Source: a virus. From it: DNA of 64,000 bases. Made by a program: the position numbers and the translations under genes. Each line of letters starts with the position of its first letter. Position 1 is the stretch's first letter. Location of the stretch: positions 202,879 through 266,878 of IMG/VR virus record IMGVR_UViG_3300044568_003163. One strand, written 5' to 3'. Below are positions 8,988-16,246 of the stretch, in pieces. Below the pieces are notes generated by a model. It had not been told where the DNA came from. It saw nothing but the letters and a program-made list of their open reading frames with translations, and did not search any database.

Positions 8988-9927
8988 CGAAAAGACCTTT
9001 GATGCCTCCGGGAAAGCTGATCGGGGTTGTCACCTCCGAATGACACTTTTCACAGATTGTATTAAATTTTTCTTTAACTCCAATTCTACACATATCAGTT
9101 AATGAATATAGAGTTTGGTATTTTGTAGTTGACCATGACATAGCTTCTATTTCTAAATTGTTAATAGCAGCTTCATTAAATCCTCGCCAGTCTTGAGACA
9201 TATATGGCAAGATTTTAATAAATGATTGGTCAATCTTTTTACCTTCTTGCTGACGTTTTTGAATATATTTAGTTACTTCCATCATAACTCCAATTGATGG
9301 CGGTACTAATTTTATAGTTCCACTAGATTTTGTAGTTACATGAAACATTCTTGAATCATAATCGTAGTACTTCATTAGTTTATCATCTATCTCGGTAGCT
9401 TCGAAAACATCATTTTTGATTTTAATTTCGTTTTCATGATTACATTCTCCGCATGGAGCTTTAATAATTAATTGATTTTCTCCATTAGGGAAAGTTAATT
9501 CTCTGATAGCTAATATCAGGTGGATTCTATCTTCTTCTCGTAAATCCTTAAACGAAGATTGTCTACCTGGTTGTCTAGTCATCATACAAGATTTTAAAAT
9601 CTCATTTAATGCTTCATCAATAGAAAATGGATCCTGTTCGTTGATAGTAGAGAAATGTCTAATTTCTTTTACTTCTGCGGCACGAATAAAAAATCTCGTA
9701 TTTTCTGGATAGAATAAACCTTTTGATGGAAAGTTTTCTGCCCATATTTCATGATAACCTGGTAATAATGCCGGTTCATCACTTCTGTCATTTTCGTAAC
9801 CTGCTGCTTTACCAAGCGATGTAGGTTTAACGTCTATTTTTATTGTTTCTGGTTTTTGAGTTTCCTCAGCTTGAAATTCTCTTTGTTGTAAATCTCTTTC
9901 AGCAGCTTCTTCGAAGTTTGTGTCCAT
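8956..9927 (-). CDS. gp26: T4 gp26-like baseplate hub / tail assembly protein
   Basis: A 323-residue protein with the layout of the T4 base plate protein family (gp26-like): a variable acidic N-terminus (1-50), a PSKGLFYP turn near 68-75, an FIRAAEVKEI strand, and a helical region with Asp-Glu pairs. Two CxxC pairs (CGEC near 158-161 and CEKC near 296-299) could bind one zinc. It is followed by a small gene and the tape measure, as in many contractile-tail phages where this product acts in tail assembly. The final codons CTT CTT TAA look like a +1 frameshift site. Family assignment is by pattern only. Confidence 0.6.
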   Translation of the reverse strand: MDTNFEEAAERDLQQREFQAEETQKPETIKIDVKPTSLGKAAGYENDRSDEPALLPGYHEIWAENFPSKGLFYPENTRFFIRAAEVKEIRHFSTINEQDPFSIDEALNEILKSCMMTRQPGRQSSFKDLREEDRIHLILAIRELTFPNGENQLIIKAPCGECNHENEIKIKNDVFEATEIDDKLMKYYDYDSRMFHVTTKSSGTIKLVPPSIGVMMEVTKYIQKRQQEGKKIDQSFIKILPYMSQDWRGFNEAAINNLEIEAMSWSTTKYQTLYSLTDMCRIGVKEKFNTICEKCHSEVTTPISFPGGIKGLFVVSDISGELL

Positions 9928-9928
9928 A

Positions 9929-10168
9929 TTATGTTGTTTTTTGGAAATTTGTTTGTTTGATTATATCCTTTATCTTTGCATCGACAAAGGAACATTGTTC
10001 ACCCTCATACTCTTTAATGTGATTAAGTATTAGCTCTCGAACATAAGCCGAAGATGTCATAAGTCTATCATTCACCATGGAATAATTCAATATGATATTT
10101 TTCAATTTATGATTGTCAGTGCTAGAGAGAAGAACTTGGATCTTTTCGCCTTTGTTCTCTTTGCTCAT
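9929..10168 (-). CDS. Hypothetical small protein, 79 aa
   Basis: A short, charged, helix-rich protein with Ile/Leu-rich core segments (KIQVLLSS, LKNIILNY, AYVRELILNHI). The sequence has the feel of a ribbon-helix-helix or other small DNA-binding fold, but no signature is decisive. It is the first gene after a strong late-type promoter (10183-10195) and precedes the gp26-like gene by two bases, so it belongs to the baseplate/tape-measure operon. Confidence 0.65.
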   Translation of the reverse strand: MSKENKGEKIQVLLSSTDNHKLKNIILNYSMVNDRLMTSSAYVRELILNHIKEYEGEQCSFVDAKIKDIIKQTNFQKTT

Positions 10169-10182
10169 TAGTACTTGATTTT

Positions 10183-10195
10183 CTATTATATATCC
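10183..10195 (-). promoter_or_regulatory. Late promoter GGATATATAATAG
   Basis: TATATAATA on the minus strand, 15 bases before the start at 10168. It matches the T4 late TATAAATA type and heads the 10168-330 gene block. The stretch 10196-10310 between this promoter and the next terminator holds nothing else I can see. Confidence 0.6.
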
Positions 10196-10310
10196 AGGAA
10201 AGATAATAAAATAATATAAAAATCAAATAATATTTTATCTAAAAAGTTGATGATATATGTGACATCTAAGGAACGGTATTATGAGATATAAGATATCATG
10301 TCAAACAACA

Positions 10311-10345
10311 AAAGGTCCACTAGATTTATTCCAGTAGACCTTTTT
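10311..10345 (-). terminator. Rho-independent terminator after gp52
   Basis: AAAGGTCCACT pairs with AGTAGACCTTT; the single mismatch becomes a G-U wobble in the minus-strand RNA. It is 16 bases past the gp52 stop codon and is followed by a short T-run. Confidence 0.65.
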
Positions 10346-10360
10346 ATTGAGTAGGTAAGT

Positions 10361-11737
10361 TTATTTAGCTAACTTTTTTCTTAGCTCTTTTAAATCGTCT
10401 CGGTACATATCTTTAGGTAAGATAGATTTGATTCTTGTCAATTCAATTTCGTTTTCAGCTATTTGTTTTAATAACTCTTCATAACGTTCTTTCGTCATTG
10501 AGTAAATAGACATATTAAGTAAGTAATCAAAAGCATCTTCTTTCTTTTCGAATTTAGCCTTTTCCATATCTTCAATAATATCGGCTTTCGGTCTATTACT
10601 AACTTTTAATTTGCCATCAATAATCATTTTGATGAATTTGGCTCTATTAGACATTGTTTTGTGTTGTTCTAATAAAATTTCTATCAATTTTGCTTTTCGT
10701 TTATCGTAAAAAGATAGACGGAATTTTACAAAATAATTAATAAGCTCAGTTGTAGATTTGAAAATTATTAACTTACCATTTTCATCTAAACAAGTAAGAT
10801 TTTCAGTTTCATTTTCAACTAATTTTAGTAAACCTTCTAATTGACCTTTCTCAATTCGAGAAGCTAATTCTGCTCTTTGAAATTTAATATTGATAGTAAA
10901 TTCTTTCTTGGTACTTACATCATCATATTGTTGAATGTAACCTTTGTCTTGTAATGAATTAAGATGTGCTTCATATTTTTGATATGTCATTGATGGTGGC
11001 AACTCGGTAATTTTTACTGTAGTTGTATTGACAACTTCAAATTTACCTCGGATTTGAAATGATGAAGTTTCACCTTCGTTTTTAGTTACGATACCATTGA
11101 AAGCTGACCACCATGGAAGAGGTTCGCTGAATTTTTTACCTTCTAAAGATTTCATCGAAGCATCAATCAAATCGATTGCATTTCTATTTAAGATGTTAGT
11201 TGAGAAACCAACTGCAATTCCTGATGAACCATTAAGCAAAACTGCAGGTATAATTGGCAAGAAATATTTAGGTTCAATTTCATAGCCTTCTTCAAATTGA
11301 GATTCTAGTAAATTGAAGTCTTTATAAAGCAATCTAAAGTTACCATTTAGCTTTGTTGAAATATATCTAGCAGCACCTGGTTCTGGTGACCGTAGTGAAC
11401 CGAATTGACCAATACCGTCAAGTAAAGGCATAGAGTTCTTAAATGTTTGAGCCATACTGATAATACCAGAATTTAGAGAAGTATCACCATGATGGTATTG
11501 AGCATCAGATGCAATTTTACCACCTAATTGAAAAACTTTAAGAGGTTTATCATTACCACCTTTCCAAACTTGATTTGCAATGTAAATAATCTTACGTTGA
11601 GTAGGTTTGAATCCATCGATTACCGAGGGAATTGCTCGATTTTCGATTGTGTACATACCATATGCAGCATAATCTTTATCTAAGAATTCAGTAATAGATT
11701 TCTCGGTTATTTGTTTGGTTTTACTAGATATAGACAT
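10361..11737 (-). CDS. gp52: DNA topoisomerase II medium subunit (gp52, GyrA-like)
   Basis: The 458-residue breakage-reunion subunit of type IIA topoisomerase (T4 gp52 has 442). It contains the winged-helix CAP-like region (FKPTQRKI at 43-50, QYHHGDTSL at 80-88) and the catalytic tyrosine in GAARYISTKL, Tyr125, preceded by the QFGS..SPEPGA loop. The C-terminal coiled-coil ends at about 450 and no GyrA beta-pinwheel follows, as in T4. It lies downstream of the ATPase/toprim subunit with a 46-residue gene between. Together the two subunits would relieve supercoiling during phage replication. Confidence 0.95.
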   Translation of the reverse strand: MSISSKTKQITEKSITEFLDKDYAAYGMYTIENRAIPSVIDGFKPTQRKIIYIANQVWKGGNDKPLKVFQLGGKIASDAQYHHGDTSLNSGIISMAQTFKNSMPLLDGIGQFGSLRSPEPGAARYISTKLNGNFRLLYKDFNLLESQFEEGYEIEPKYFLPIIPAVLLNGSSGIAVGFSTNILNRNAIDLIDASMKSLEGKKFSEPLPWWSAFNGIVTKNEGETSSFQIRGKFEVVNTTTVKITELPPSMTYQKYEAHLNSLQDKGYIQQYDDVSTKKEFTINIKFQRAELASRIEKGQLEGLLKLVENETENLTCLDENGKLIIFKSTTELINYFVKFRLSFYDKRKAKLIEILLEQHKTMSNRAKFIKMIIDGKLKVSNRPKADIIEDMEKAKFEKKEDAFDYLLNMSIYSMTKERYEELLKQIAENEIELTRIKSILPKDMYRDDLKELRKKLAK

Positions 11738-11752
11738 ATAATTTTTGTTGTT

Positions 11753-11893
11753 TTAATTATTGAACATCTCAACATATATTTTAGCCTGAGATTTAATATT
11801 TGTTATTTGACTTTTTGTACGTCTAAATTTTTTAGGAGTGTTATCAAAAATTGTTTGATATTGCATTTTCCAAGTAATTGTAGAATTTGACAT
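11753..11893 (-). CDS. 46-residue protein between topoisomerase subunits
   Basis: A short frame (MSNSTITWKM...EMFNN) with an early-type promoter (11917-11924) and the ATTATG start context shared by other early genes. It ends 15 bases before the gp52 start. It is basic and probably helical. I do not recognise it. The matching promoter and leader suggest it is real and that it leads gp52 transcription. Confidence 0.6.
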   Translation of the reverse strand: MSNSTITWKMQYQTIFDNTPKKFRRTKSQITNIKSQAKIYVEMFNN

Positions 11894-11902
11894 AATGTAG
11901 TT

Positions 11903-11930
11903 GTTTAATTATAATGTAAATATAATCATA
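11903..11930 (-). promoter_or_regulatory. Early-type promoter, TTATATTTA box
   Basis: GATTATATTTACATTATAATTAAA on the minus strand, with the -7-like box TATATTTA at 11924-11917. It shares the downstream TAATTAAA leader of the other early promoters. No GTTAATAAC dyad is present at -49 or -59. Confidence 0.5.
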
Positions 11931-11964
11931 ATTCCCGAAAGAAAAAAATAAAATGTAACTTATT

Positions 11965-13794
11965 TTATGCTAAAAGTTTCTTTTTTCTTAATCCAGAATC
12001 ACCACCAAACCAAGCATTTAAGGATTCCTTACCTAATTTATCGTTTGTAATTTTGATAGTCTTAGGATTTTGAATGATTTGCTCATATTCAGCATCTTCA
12101 AGTGCGGCAAGTCCTTTCTTATATTCTGAATTCCAACCTTTAGTATTTGTTTTAGATTCCCATTCTTGATATTCCTCTTTTGAATAGAATGATAACCAAT
12201 CTTTGCCTTTTTGTGACACCACGATTGGTGTGAGTACTCTATAGATTCTGCCTTGGTCAAATAGTTCAGGCCAATATTTTGCAAGAAAGTTTATTAATAA
12301 ACCTGCAATTGCATCACCATCAGGATCGGCATCGGTGTAAATTAAAATCTTACCGTATCGTAGGTTGTTAGGTTCTTCACCTAAACGAAGTCCTAATGAA
12401 CCCATTAGGTTGATTACCTCTTCGTTCTTAATTACTTCAGTGTTTTTCATTTCTGAAACATTTAAGAACTTACCTTTAAGAGGAAAGGCACCAAATAATT
12501 GAGGGTCTCTAAATTGTCGAACTGCAGATTTAGCTGAATCACCTTCAAATATTCCTAATGTACAGCCTTCTCGATTGTCTTTTGATTTTGCATCGATTAG
12601 CTTAAGAATTTTAGAAGTATTTAAGTCTTTATTTAATTTTCTTAATTGAGCTCTTTCTTCTGCTTGTTTTTTACTTTCAATCCAATCTAAAATAGAGGCA
12701 ACGATTTCAGATCCAAAGATTTGCTTAATCATTTTCTCACTAACTTCATGAGTTGAACCGAAATCTTTAGGTTCAGTAATTAATTTTTCTTTTGTTTGTG
12801 AAGAGAAGGCTGGATTAATGATAGTAGAATTGATAAACACCATCATATGATTTTTAATATCTGCAGGTCGAATATCTACTTTATGTTTTTTCTTAATCAT
12901 AATACGTAGCTTATCGATAATTTGATTTGCTATGTAATTTACATGATTACCGCCTTCTTTAGTTTCAATAGAGTTAACAAATGATATTGAGGTGTAACCT
13001 AAATTGGTAGGTGCAATGGCAACTTCCCAATTATTTGAACGTTCATAGAAACATGAATCAACATAAAGTTCTGCGTAATCTTTGAATGTTCTAAATTTAA
13101 ACTTTTCGTTATTGTATTGTATTTTCACATTTGGATTACAAGCAGCAATGTCCATTAGACGTTTTCTCATCATATTGATGTGAACTTGGTCAACGCCATC
13201 CATTCCAAATTGTTTGTAATCTACGATGTAAGATAATTCAGTAAAGTTTTTATCTGAAGGTGTAATTTTAGGTTCTGTACGTTTTGACATATTGTCTGAA
13301 AATACTTGAACAAATTGATTTTTACCATCAGAAGTTTTGATAGTAAATTTTTGTGAAAATATATTAGTAAGTGAAGCACCTACTCCATTAGTTCCTGCAA
13401 CTGTTCGGTCTTGAGTATCGTCGAAATTAGAACCAGCTCGAAGATTTGAGAAAATTAATTCTGGAATCCAAATTCCATGGTCAGTGTGTTTTATTACAGG
13501 AATTCCACCATTATCCCATACGGATATTTCACCATTCTTAGGATTAAAAGTAACATGAACTTGATTTAACTTAGGATTTCTTTTCGATTCATCAATTGAA
13601 TTTGAAACAATTTCATCAAATAATTTCAGGAATCCTGGATTGTAAGTAACTTCTTCTTGATGGAATTTTTCGCCATCAAATAAAAATTCTTTTGAATTAT
13701 GTGGTTTTGTTGAACCAACATACATACCTGGCCTTTTAAGGACATGTTGTATCTCGTCTAATAATTCATATTTCTTACTTATTTCTTTTGACAT
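11965..13794 (-). CDS. gp39: DNA topoisomerase II large subunit, gp39-gp60 fused (GyrB-like)
   Basis: The 609-residue ATPase plus toprim subunit. The GHKL ATPase region shows EIVSNSIDE near 62-70, DNGGIP near 93-98 and a GTNGVGAS glycine loop. The toprim region shows IFEGDSAK near 414-421 and YTDADPDGD near 486-494, with the catalytic Glu and metal-binding DxDxD. T4 splits this polypeptide into gp39 and gp60; here it is one continuous gene, the ancestral arrangement. It would work with gp52, encoded directly downstream. The preceding leader has a weak TATAAAA element (TTGCATAAAACG). Confidence 0.95.
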   Translation of the reverse strand: MSKEISKKYELLDEIQHVLKRPGMYVGSTKPHNSKEFLFDGEKFHQEEVTYNPGFLKLFDEIVSNSIDESKRNPKLNQVHVTFNPKNGEISVWDNGGIPVIKHTDHGIWIPELIFSNLRAGSNFDDTQDRTVAGTNGVGASLTNIFSQKFTIKTSDGKNQFVQVFSDNMSKRTEPKITPSDKNFTELSYIVDYKQFGMDGVDQVHINMMRKRLMDIAACNPNVKIQYNNEKFKFRTFKDYAELYVDSCFYERSNNWEVAIAPTNLGYTSISFVNSIETKEGGNHVNYIANQIIDKLRIMIKKKHKVDIRPADIKNHMMVFINSTIINPAFSSQTKEKLITEPKDFGSTHEVSEKMIKQIFGSEIVASILDWIESKKQAEERAQLRKLNKDLNTSKILKLIDAKSKDNREGCTLGIFEGDSAKSAVRQFRDPQLFGAFPLKGKFLNVSEMKNTEVIKNEEVINLMGSLGLRLGEEPNNLRYGKILIYTDADPDGDAIAGLLINFLAKYWPELFDQGRIYRVLTPIVVSQKGKDWLSFYSKEEYQEWESKTNTKGWNSEYKKGLAALEDAEYEQIIQNPKTIKITNDKLGKESLNAWFGGDSGLRKKKLLA

Positions 13795-13840
13795 AGATTT
13801 AATGATTTTACGTTTTATGCAAGTTTTTCAATTTTGATTA

Positions 13841-14185
13841 TTATAGTTTAGTTACTGAAACGAATCCATCAAAACCTTTACATTTACCATCTTTGCATGT
13901 AGTAAAAGAAACGTGATAATTATCAGTTGCTTCTTTAAGAGTTTTACGTTCATCTGATACTGACCATTCGTCGATCAAAGTAACCATAATGTCTGCATTT
14001 GTACGATTAGAATTTACTACCTTAGTAGTTTTATCACCATACCATTCAGTAAGTTGTTTCGTTAGATTCCATATTGAATCTCCTTTTTTGCAAGGTACAC
14101 CATAGTCACATGCATCTGAATAAATTTGAATTGATTGAGATTCGATTTCTGAAATTGCGTAGTAACCTTCTTTATAAACTGACAT
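13841..14185 (-). CDS. Hypothetical protein, 114 aa
   Basis: I do not recognise this protein. It is soluble, with four cysteines (two in the N-terminal third, two close together as CKDGKC near 97-102) and several beta-strand-like segments. It has a well-formed early-type promoter abutting the terminator of the CAP lipoprotein gene and lies just upstream of topoisomerase gp39. Expression is probably early. Confidence 0.65.
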   Translation of the reverse strand: MSVYKEGYYAISEIESQSIQIYSDACDYGVPCKKGDSIWNLTKQLTEWYGDKTTKVVNSNRTNADIMVTLIDEWSVSDERKTLKEATDNYHVSFTTCKDGKCKGFDGFVSVTKL

Positions 14186-14192
14186 AATTTGA

Positions 14193-14222
14193 GTTTTTAA
14201 TTATAGTGTAAATATAACAAAA
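14193..14222 (-). promoter_or_regulatory. Early-type promoter abutting a terminator
   Basis: TTTGTTATATTTACACTATA on the minus strand, with TATATTTA at 14216-14209. The T-run of the preceding terminator runs straight into it. The dyad TTGTTAATAAC lies at 14275-14265, 59 bp upstream. Confidence 0.55.
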
Positions 14223-14249
14223 AAACTCGATACTTAAAAATATCGAGTT
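14219..14249 (-). terminator. Terminator after second CAP lipoprotein gene
   Basis: A nine-bp perfect stem (AACTCGATA 14224-14232 with TATCGAGTT 14241-14249) followed by seven T on the minus strand. Confidence 0.8.
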
Positions 14250-14275
14250 AGAAAGTTTCAAAAAGTTATTAACAA

Positions 14276-14734
14276 TTATTTTGCAAATGTTAGAGTATAA
14301 TATTTTTTGCCGTTTACGTTAGTTGTTATAGACACTCCTACGTCAGTAAAATCTCCTCGTAATATTTGTTGAGTTTCAATATTAGTATTAATTGCATTTA
14401 ATGCGCTTTGATTTGTGCTATAATTATAGCAAACTATAGCACTAACTCGTTGATAGCCTAGTCTTTTTAGATTTTCTACTCTATCGTGAAAGTGATAATG
14501 TTTAATGTCATTATAAGAAATCATATAGTTATTACTCTGTTCGCAAAGAGCACTTATATGTTGAACTTCATTTAGTGAAGTTACTAAGTTAGATGTTCGA
14601 TATTGATTTATGAGTTGTATCATCTCTAACTCTTGAATATTATATTCGTAAGGTAGTAAAATAATAGGTGGCTCGTCGTTAGTTGAACAACTAAAAGACA
14701 ATAAAAGAGTTAGTATTAATATAATTTTCTTCAT
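14276..14734 (-). CDS. Degenerate CAP-domain lipoprotein
   Basis: I choose the ATG at 14734 because MKKIILILTLLLSFSC is a complete lipoprotein signal with lipobox LSFSC (Cys16); an in-frame ATG 15 bases upstream is less likely. After Cys16 comes STNDE, acidic like Bacteroidota lipoprotein surface-export signals. The remainder is clearly a diverged copy of the gene upstream (LINQYR, HISALCEQ..YM, H.RV.NL, GDFTDVGVSIT). It has lost the GEN glutamate (now VCYN) and the SPGH segment. It may be a tandem duplicate that kept only a structural role. A TTGCATATAATAATAATG element overlaps the start. Confidence 0.8.
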   Translation of the reverse strand: MKKIILILTLLLSFSCSTNDEPPIILLPYEYNIQELEMIQLINQYRTSNLVTSLNEVQHISALCEQSNNYMISYNDIKHYHFHDRVENLKRLGYQRVSAIVCYNYSTNQSALNAINTNIETQQILRGDFTDVGVSITTNVNGKKYYTLTFAK

Positions 14735-14763
14735 TATTATTATATGCAATAGAGATAAAAAGG

Positions 14764-15225
14764 TTATCTACTTATTAGAATAAGAGTTATGTAATTTCTT
14801 TGATTGGAGCTTCGAGTTATAGATAATCCAAAGTCAGTGTAATCGCCTTCAATATTTCTTTTATGTCCAGGACTATTTAACCATGCATTTAATGTCGATG
14901 AAGGATTTTGATAATTATAAGCTATATTTTCACCGACTCTTACTGCACCTAAAGTATTTTGTAAATTATTTACTCGTTGTTGAAAATAGTCATGATTTAC
15001 AACATTATTTTCTATCATATAGATATTGTGCTCATAACATACATACGATATATGTTGATTAGGTTGAAGCTCATTAAGACCTATGTTATTTCGATAGGCA
15101 TTTATTACATCAAATAATTCTATTTCCCTTTCAGAATATTGATAACTATATACTTGTGGTATAATCGATTCATCATTTTTAGTACACGATAAAATCAAAA
15201 TCATTAAAATTAAAAATTTTCTCAT
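14764..15225 (-). CDS. CAP-domain (SCP/YkwD-like) lipoprotein
   Basis: Signal peptide with lipobox LILSC (Cys14) followed by TKNDE. The mature part is a compact CAP domain: INAYRNNIGL near 41-50, NHDYFQQRV near 78-86, VGENIAY near 97-103, and WLNSPGHKRNIEGDYTDFG near 117-135. The two His and the Glu of the usual CAP cavity are present. Such a protein would be anchored in the envelope of the infected cell, perhaps at its surface. Superinfection exclusion or envelope remodelling is an inference. An AATAAATATTCTAAAT late-like element lies just upstream of the start. Confidence 0.85.
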   Translation of the reverse strand: MRKFLILMILILSCTKNDESIIPQVYSYQYSEREIELFDVINAYRNNIGLNELQPNQHISYVCYEHNIYMIENNVVNHDYFQQRVNNLQNTLGAVRVGENIAYNYQNPSSTLNAWLNSPGHKRNIEGDYTDFGLSITRSSNQRNYITLILISR

Positions 15226-15257
15226 GAGAATCGATATTTAGAATATTTATTCAACAC

Positions 15258-15286
15258 AAAAGGTCCGAATTAATTCGGACCTTTTT
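15258..15286 (-). terminator. Terminator after the holin gene
   Basis: A perfect palindrome AAAGGTCCGAATTAATTCGGACCTTT with flanking A and T runs, 17 bases past the holin stop codon. It could work in both directions. Confidence 0.75.
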
Positions 15287-15302
15287 AAATGTATAAGTTT
15301 TA

Positions 15303-15479
15303 TTATTTTGTTGCTGGTTTCTGTTTATCTACAATTGACCATACAACACCTACTAATGTTAAAGCTGCACCAGAAAGTTCAGCCCAAGCTCCATCAGCAA
15401 TAAAGCCTTTAGCGATTAGGATTCCACCAACTGCAGTCATAGTGTGTCTTAGTACTCCAAAAATTTGTTCTTTTGTCAT
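15303..15479 (-). CDS. Small holin (Pam3 gp28 type)
   Basis: A 58-residue protein with the pattern of small phage holins: MTKEQIFGVLRH, then a hydrophobic segment (about 14-26), AWAELSGAALTL, a second hydrophobic segment (about 36-48), and a basic tail KQKPATK. Family members of this size form lesions in the inner membrane that release endolysin. No endolysin is obvious in the window. A TATAAATA late promoter lies at 15522-15529 and an inverted repeat occupies the leader, which suits tight timing of lysis. Confidence 0.7.
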   Translation of the reverse strand: MTKEQIFGVLRHTMTAVGGILIAKGFIADGAWAELSGAALTLVGVVWSIVDKQKPATK

Positions 15480-15499
15480 GATATTAAATTTGTTTTTTC

Positions 15500-15519
15500 G
15501 TGTGTGGTATTACACACAT
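15500..15519 (-). promoter_or_regulatory. Leader hairpin of the holin mRNA
   Basis: GTGTGT...ACACAC inverted repeat in the 5' leader, between the late promoter and the holin start. It could stabilise the message or regulate holin translation. Confidence 0.4.
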
Positions 15520-15521
15520 TT

Positions 15522-15529
15522 TATTTATA
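15522..15529 (-). promoter_or_regulatory. Late promoter TATAAATA (holin)
   Basis: An exact match to the T4 late promoter core on the minus strand, within TTTATAAATAAAATG, 43 bases before the holin start. Confidence 0.7.
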
Positions 15530-15550
15530 AATGCTTCACGTCGACATAAA

Positions 15551-15573
15551 AAAAGGACTCAGTGAGTCCTTTG
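15551..15573 (-). terminator. Terminator after tail tube gene
   Basis: AAAGGACTC pairs with GAGTCCTTT around a three-base loop and is followed by seven T on the minus strand, 19 bases past the gp19 stop codon. Confidence 0.8.
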
Positions 15574-15591
15574 TAATTACTTTTAGTAAGA

Positions 15592-16143
15592 TTAAACGAT
15601 GTTTTCTTCCCACCAGTCGCTTCTCCATTTAACGGCAAGCACTTGTGCATCTCCTGAACCATAATCTCCACCATAATCTGGCATATCTCCTGTAGGGAAA
15701 CAATCATGGAAAGTACGTTGCCAGAATATATCTCCTTTACGGTTATAGTTGGTAACGATAATAGTTCCTACGTAATCTTTCTTAAGACCTTGTTCACCGG
15801 TTAAAGGGTTATAAATAAGTCTCTGCCAATTACGAAGAGTTTTGTATACATAAAGTTCGTTAGCGTCATTTAAGTTAAGAGAAAATTCAACCTCAATATC
15901 ATTGATAGTATCAGTTGGATCTCCTTTAGCATAAGAACGTTTTGCGAATTTATATTTTTGTTCGATAACTTCTGAACCTCTATCTTGAGTAAGACCAGAA
16001 ATCTTATTTACGTGTTCAAGTAGGATAGACCCACCAGCAACAGTATTTGGAGGAAGTATTGTTACTTCAAATAAGTTTTGGTAAAATGGTTCGTAATATT
16101 TGGTAGAAGCTTTTGCGTTTAAAAAATGTGGTAAACCTGGCAT
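15592..16143 (-). CDS. gp19: Tail tube protein gp19
   Basis: 183 residues (T4 gp19 has 163). The N-terminus MPGLPHFLNAKAST...YEPFYQNLFEVTILPP is typical of T4-type tube subunits that start with a short arm and a first beta strand. The middle has the AKGDPTDTINDIEVEF strand pair and the C-terminus a VKWRSDWW segment. It forms the inner tube through which DNA passes, polymerising on the baseplate to the length set by the tape measure. It follows the sheath gene, as in T4, and has its own late-type promoter and terminator, which fits a high-copy product. Confidence 0.9.
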   Translation of the reverse strand: MPGLPHFLNAKASTKYYEPFYQNLFEVTILPPNTVAGGSILLEHVNKISGLTQDRGSEVIEQKYKFAKRSYAKGDPTDTINDIEVEFSLNLNDANELYVYKTLRNWQRLIYNPLTGEQGLKKDYVGTIIVTNYNRKGDIFWQRTFHDCFPTGDMPDYGGDYGSGDAQVLAVKWRSDWWEENIV

Positions 16144-16187
16144 GTTCTAATATTCTTTTTTATTTTCAATTTTTTAATTGAGATTTA

Positions 16188-16197
16188 GTTATTTATC
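16188..16197 (-). promoter_or_regulatory. Late-type promoter GATAAATAAC (gp19)
   Basis: GATAAATAACTAAA on the minus strand, about 45 bases before the tube gene and just after the sheath terminator. Confidence 0.5.
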
Positions 16198-16212
16198 TAC
16201 GTGATGATAAAA

Positions 16213-16240
16213 AATAAGCCGACCGATTAGATCGGCTTAA
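16213..16240 (-). terminator. Terminator after tail sheath gene
   Basis: AAGCCGA pairs with TCGGCTT, followed by ATTTTTT on the minus strand, a few bases past the gp18 stop codon. Confidence 0.65.
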
Positions 16241-16246
16241 TTTATA

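Noticed and set aside
12033-12284. Small minus-strand frame inside gp39
   Set aside because: Different frame inside a well-conserved topoisomerase gene, with no family-like features.
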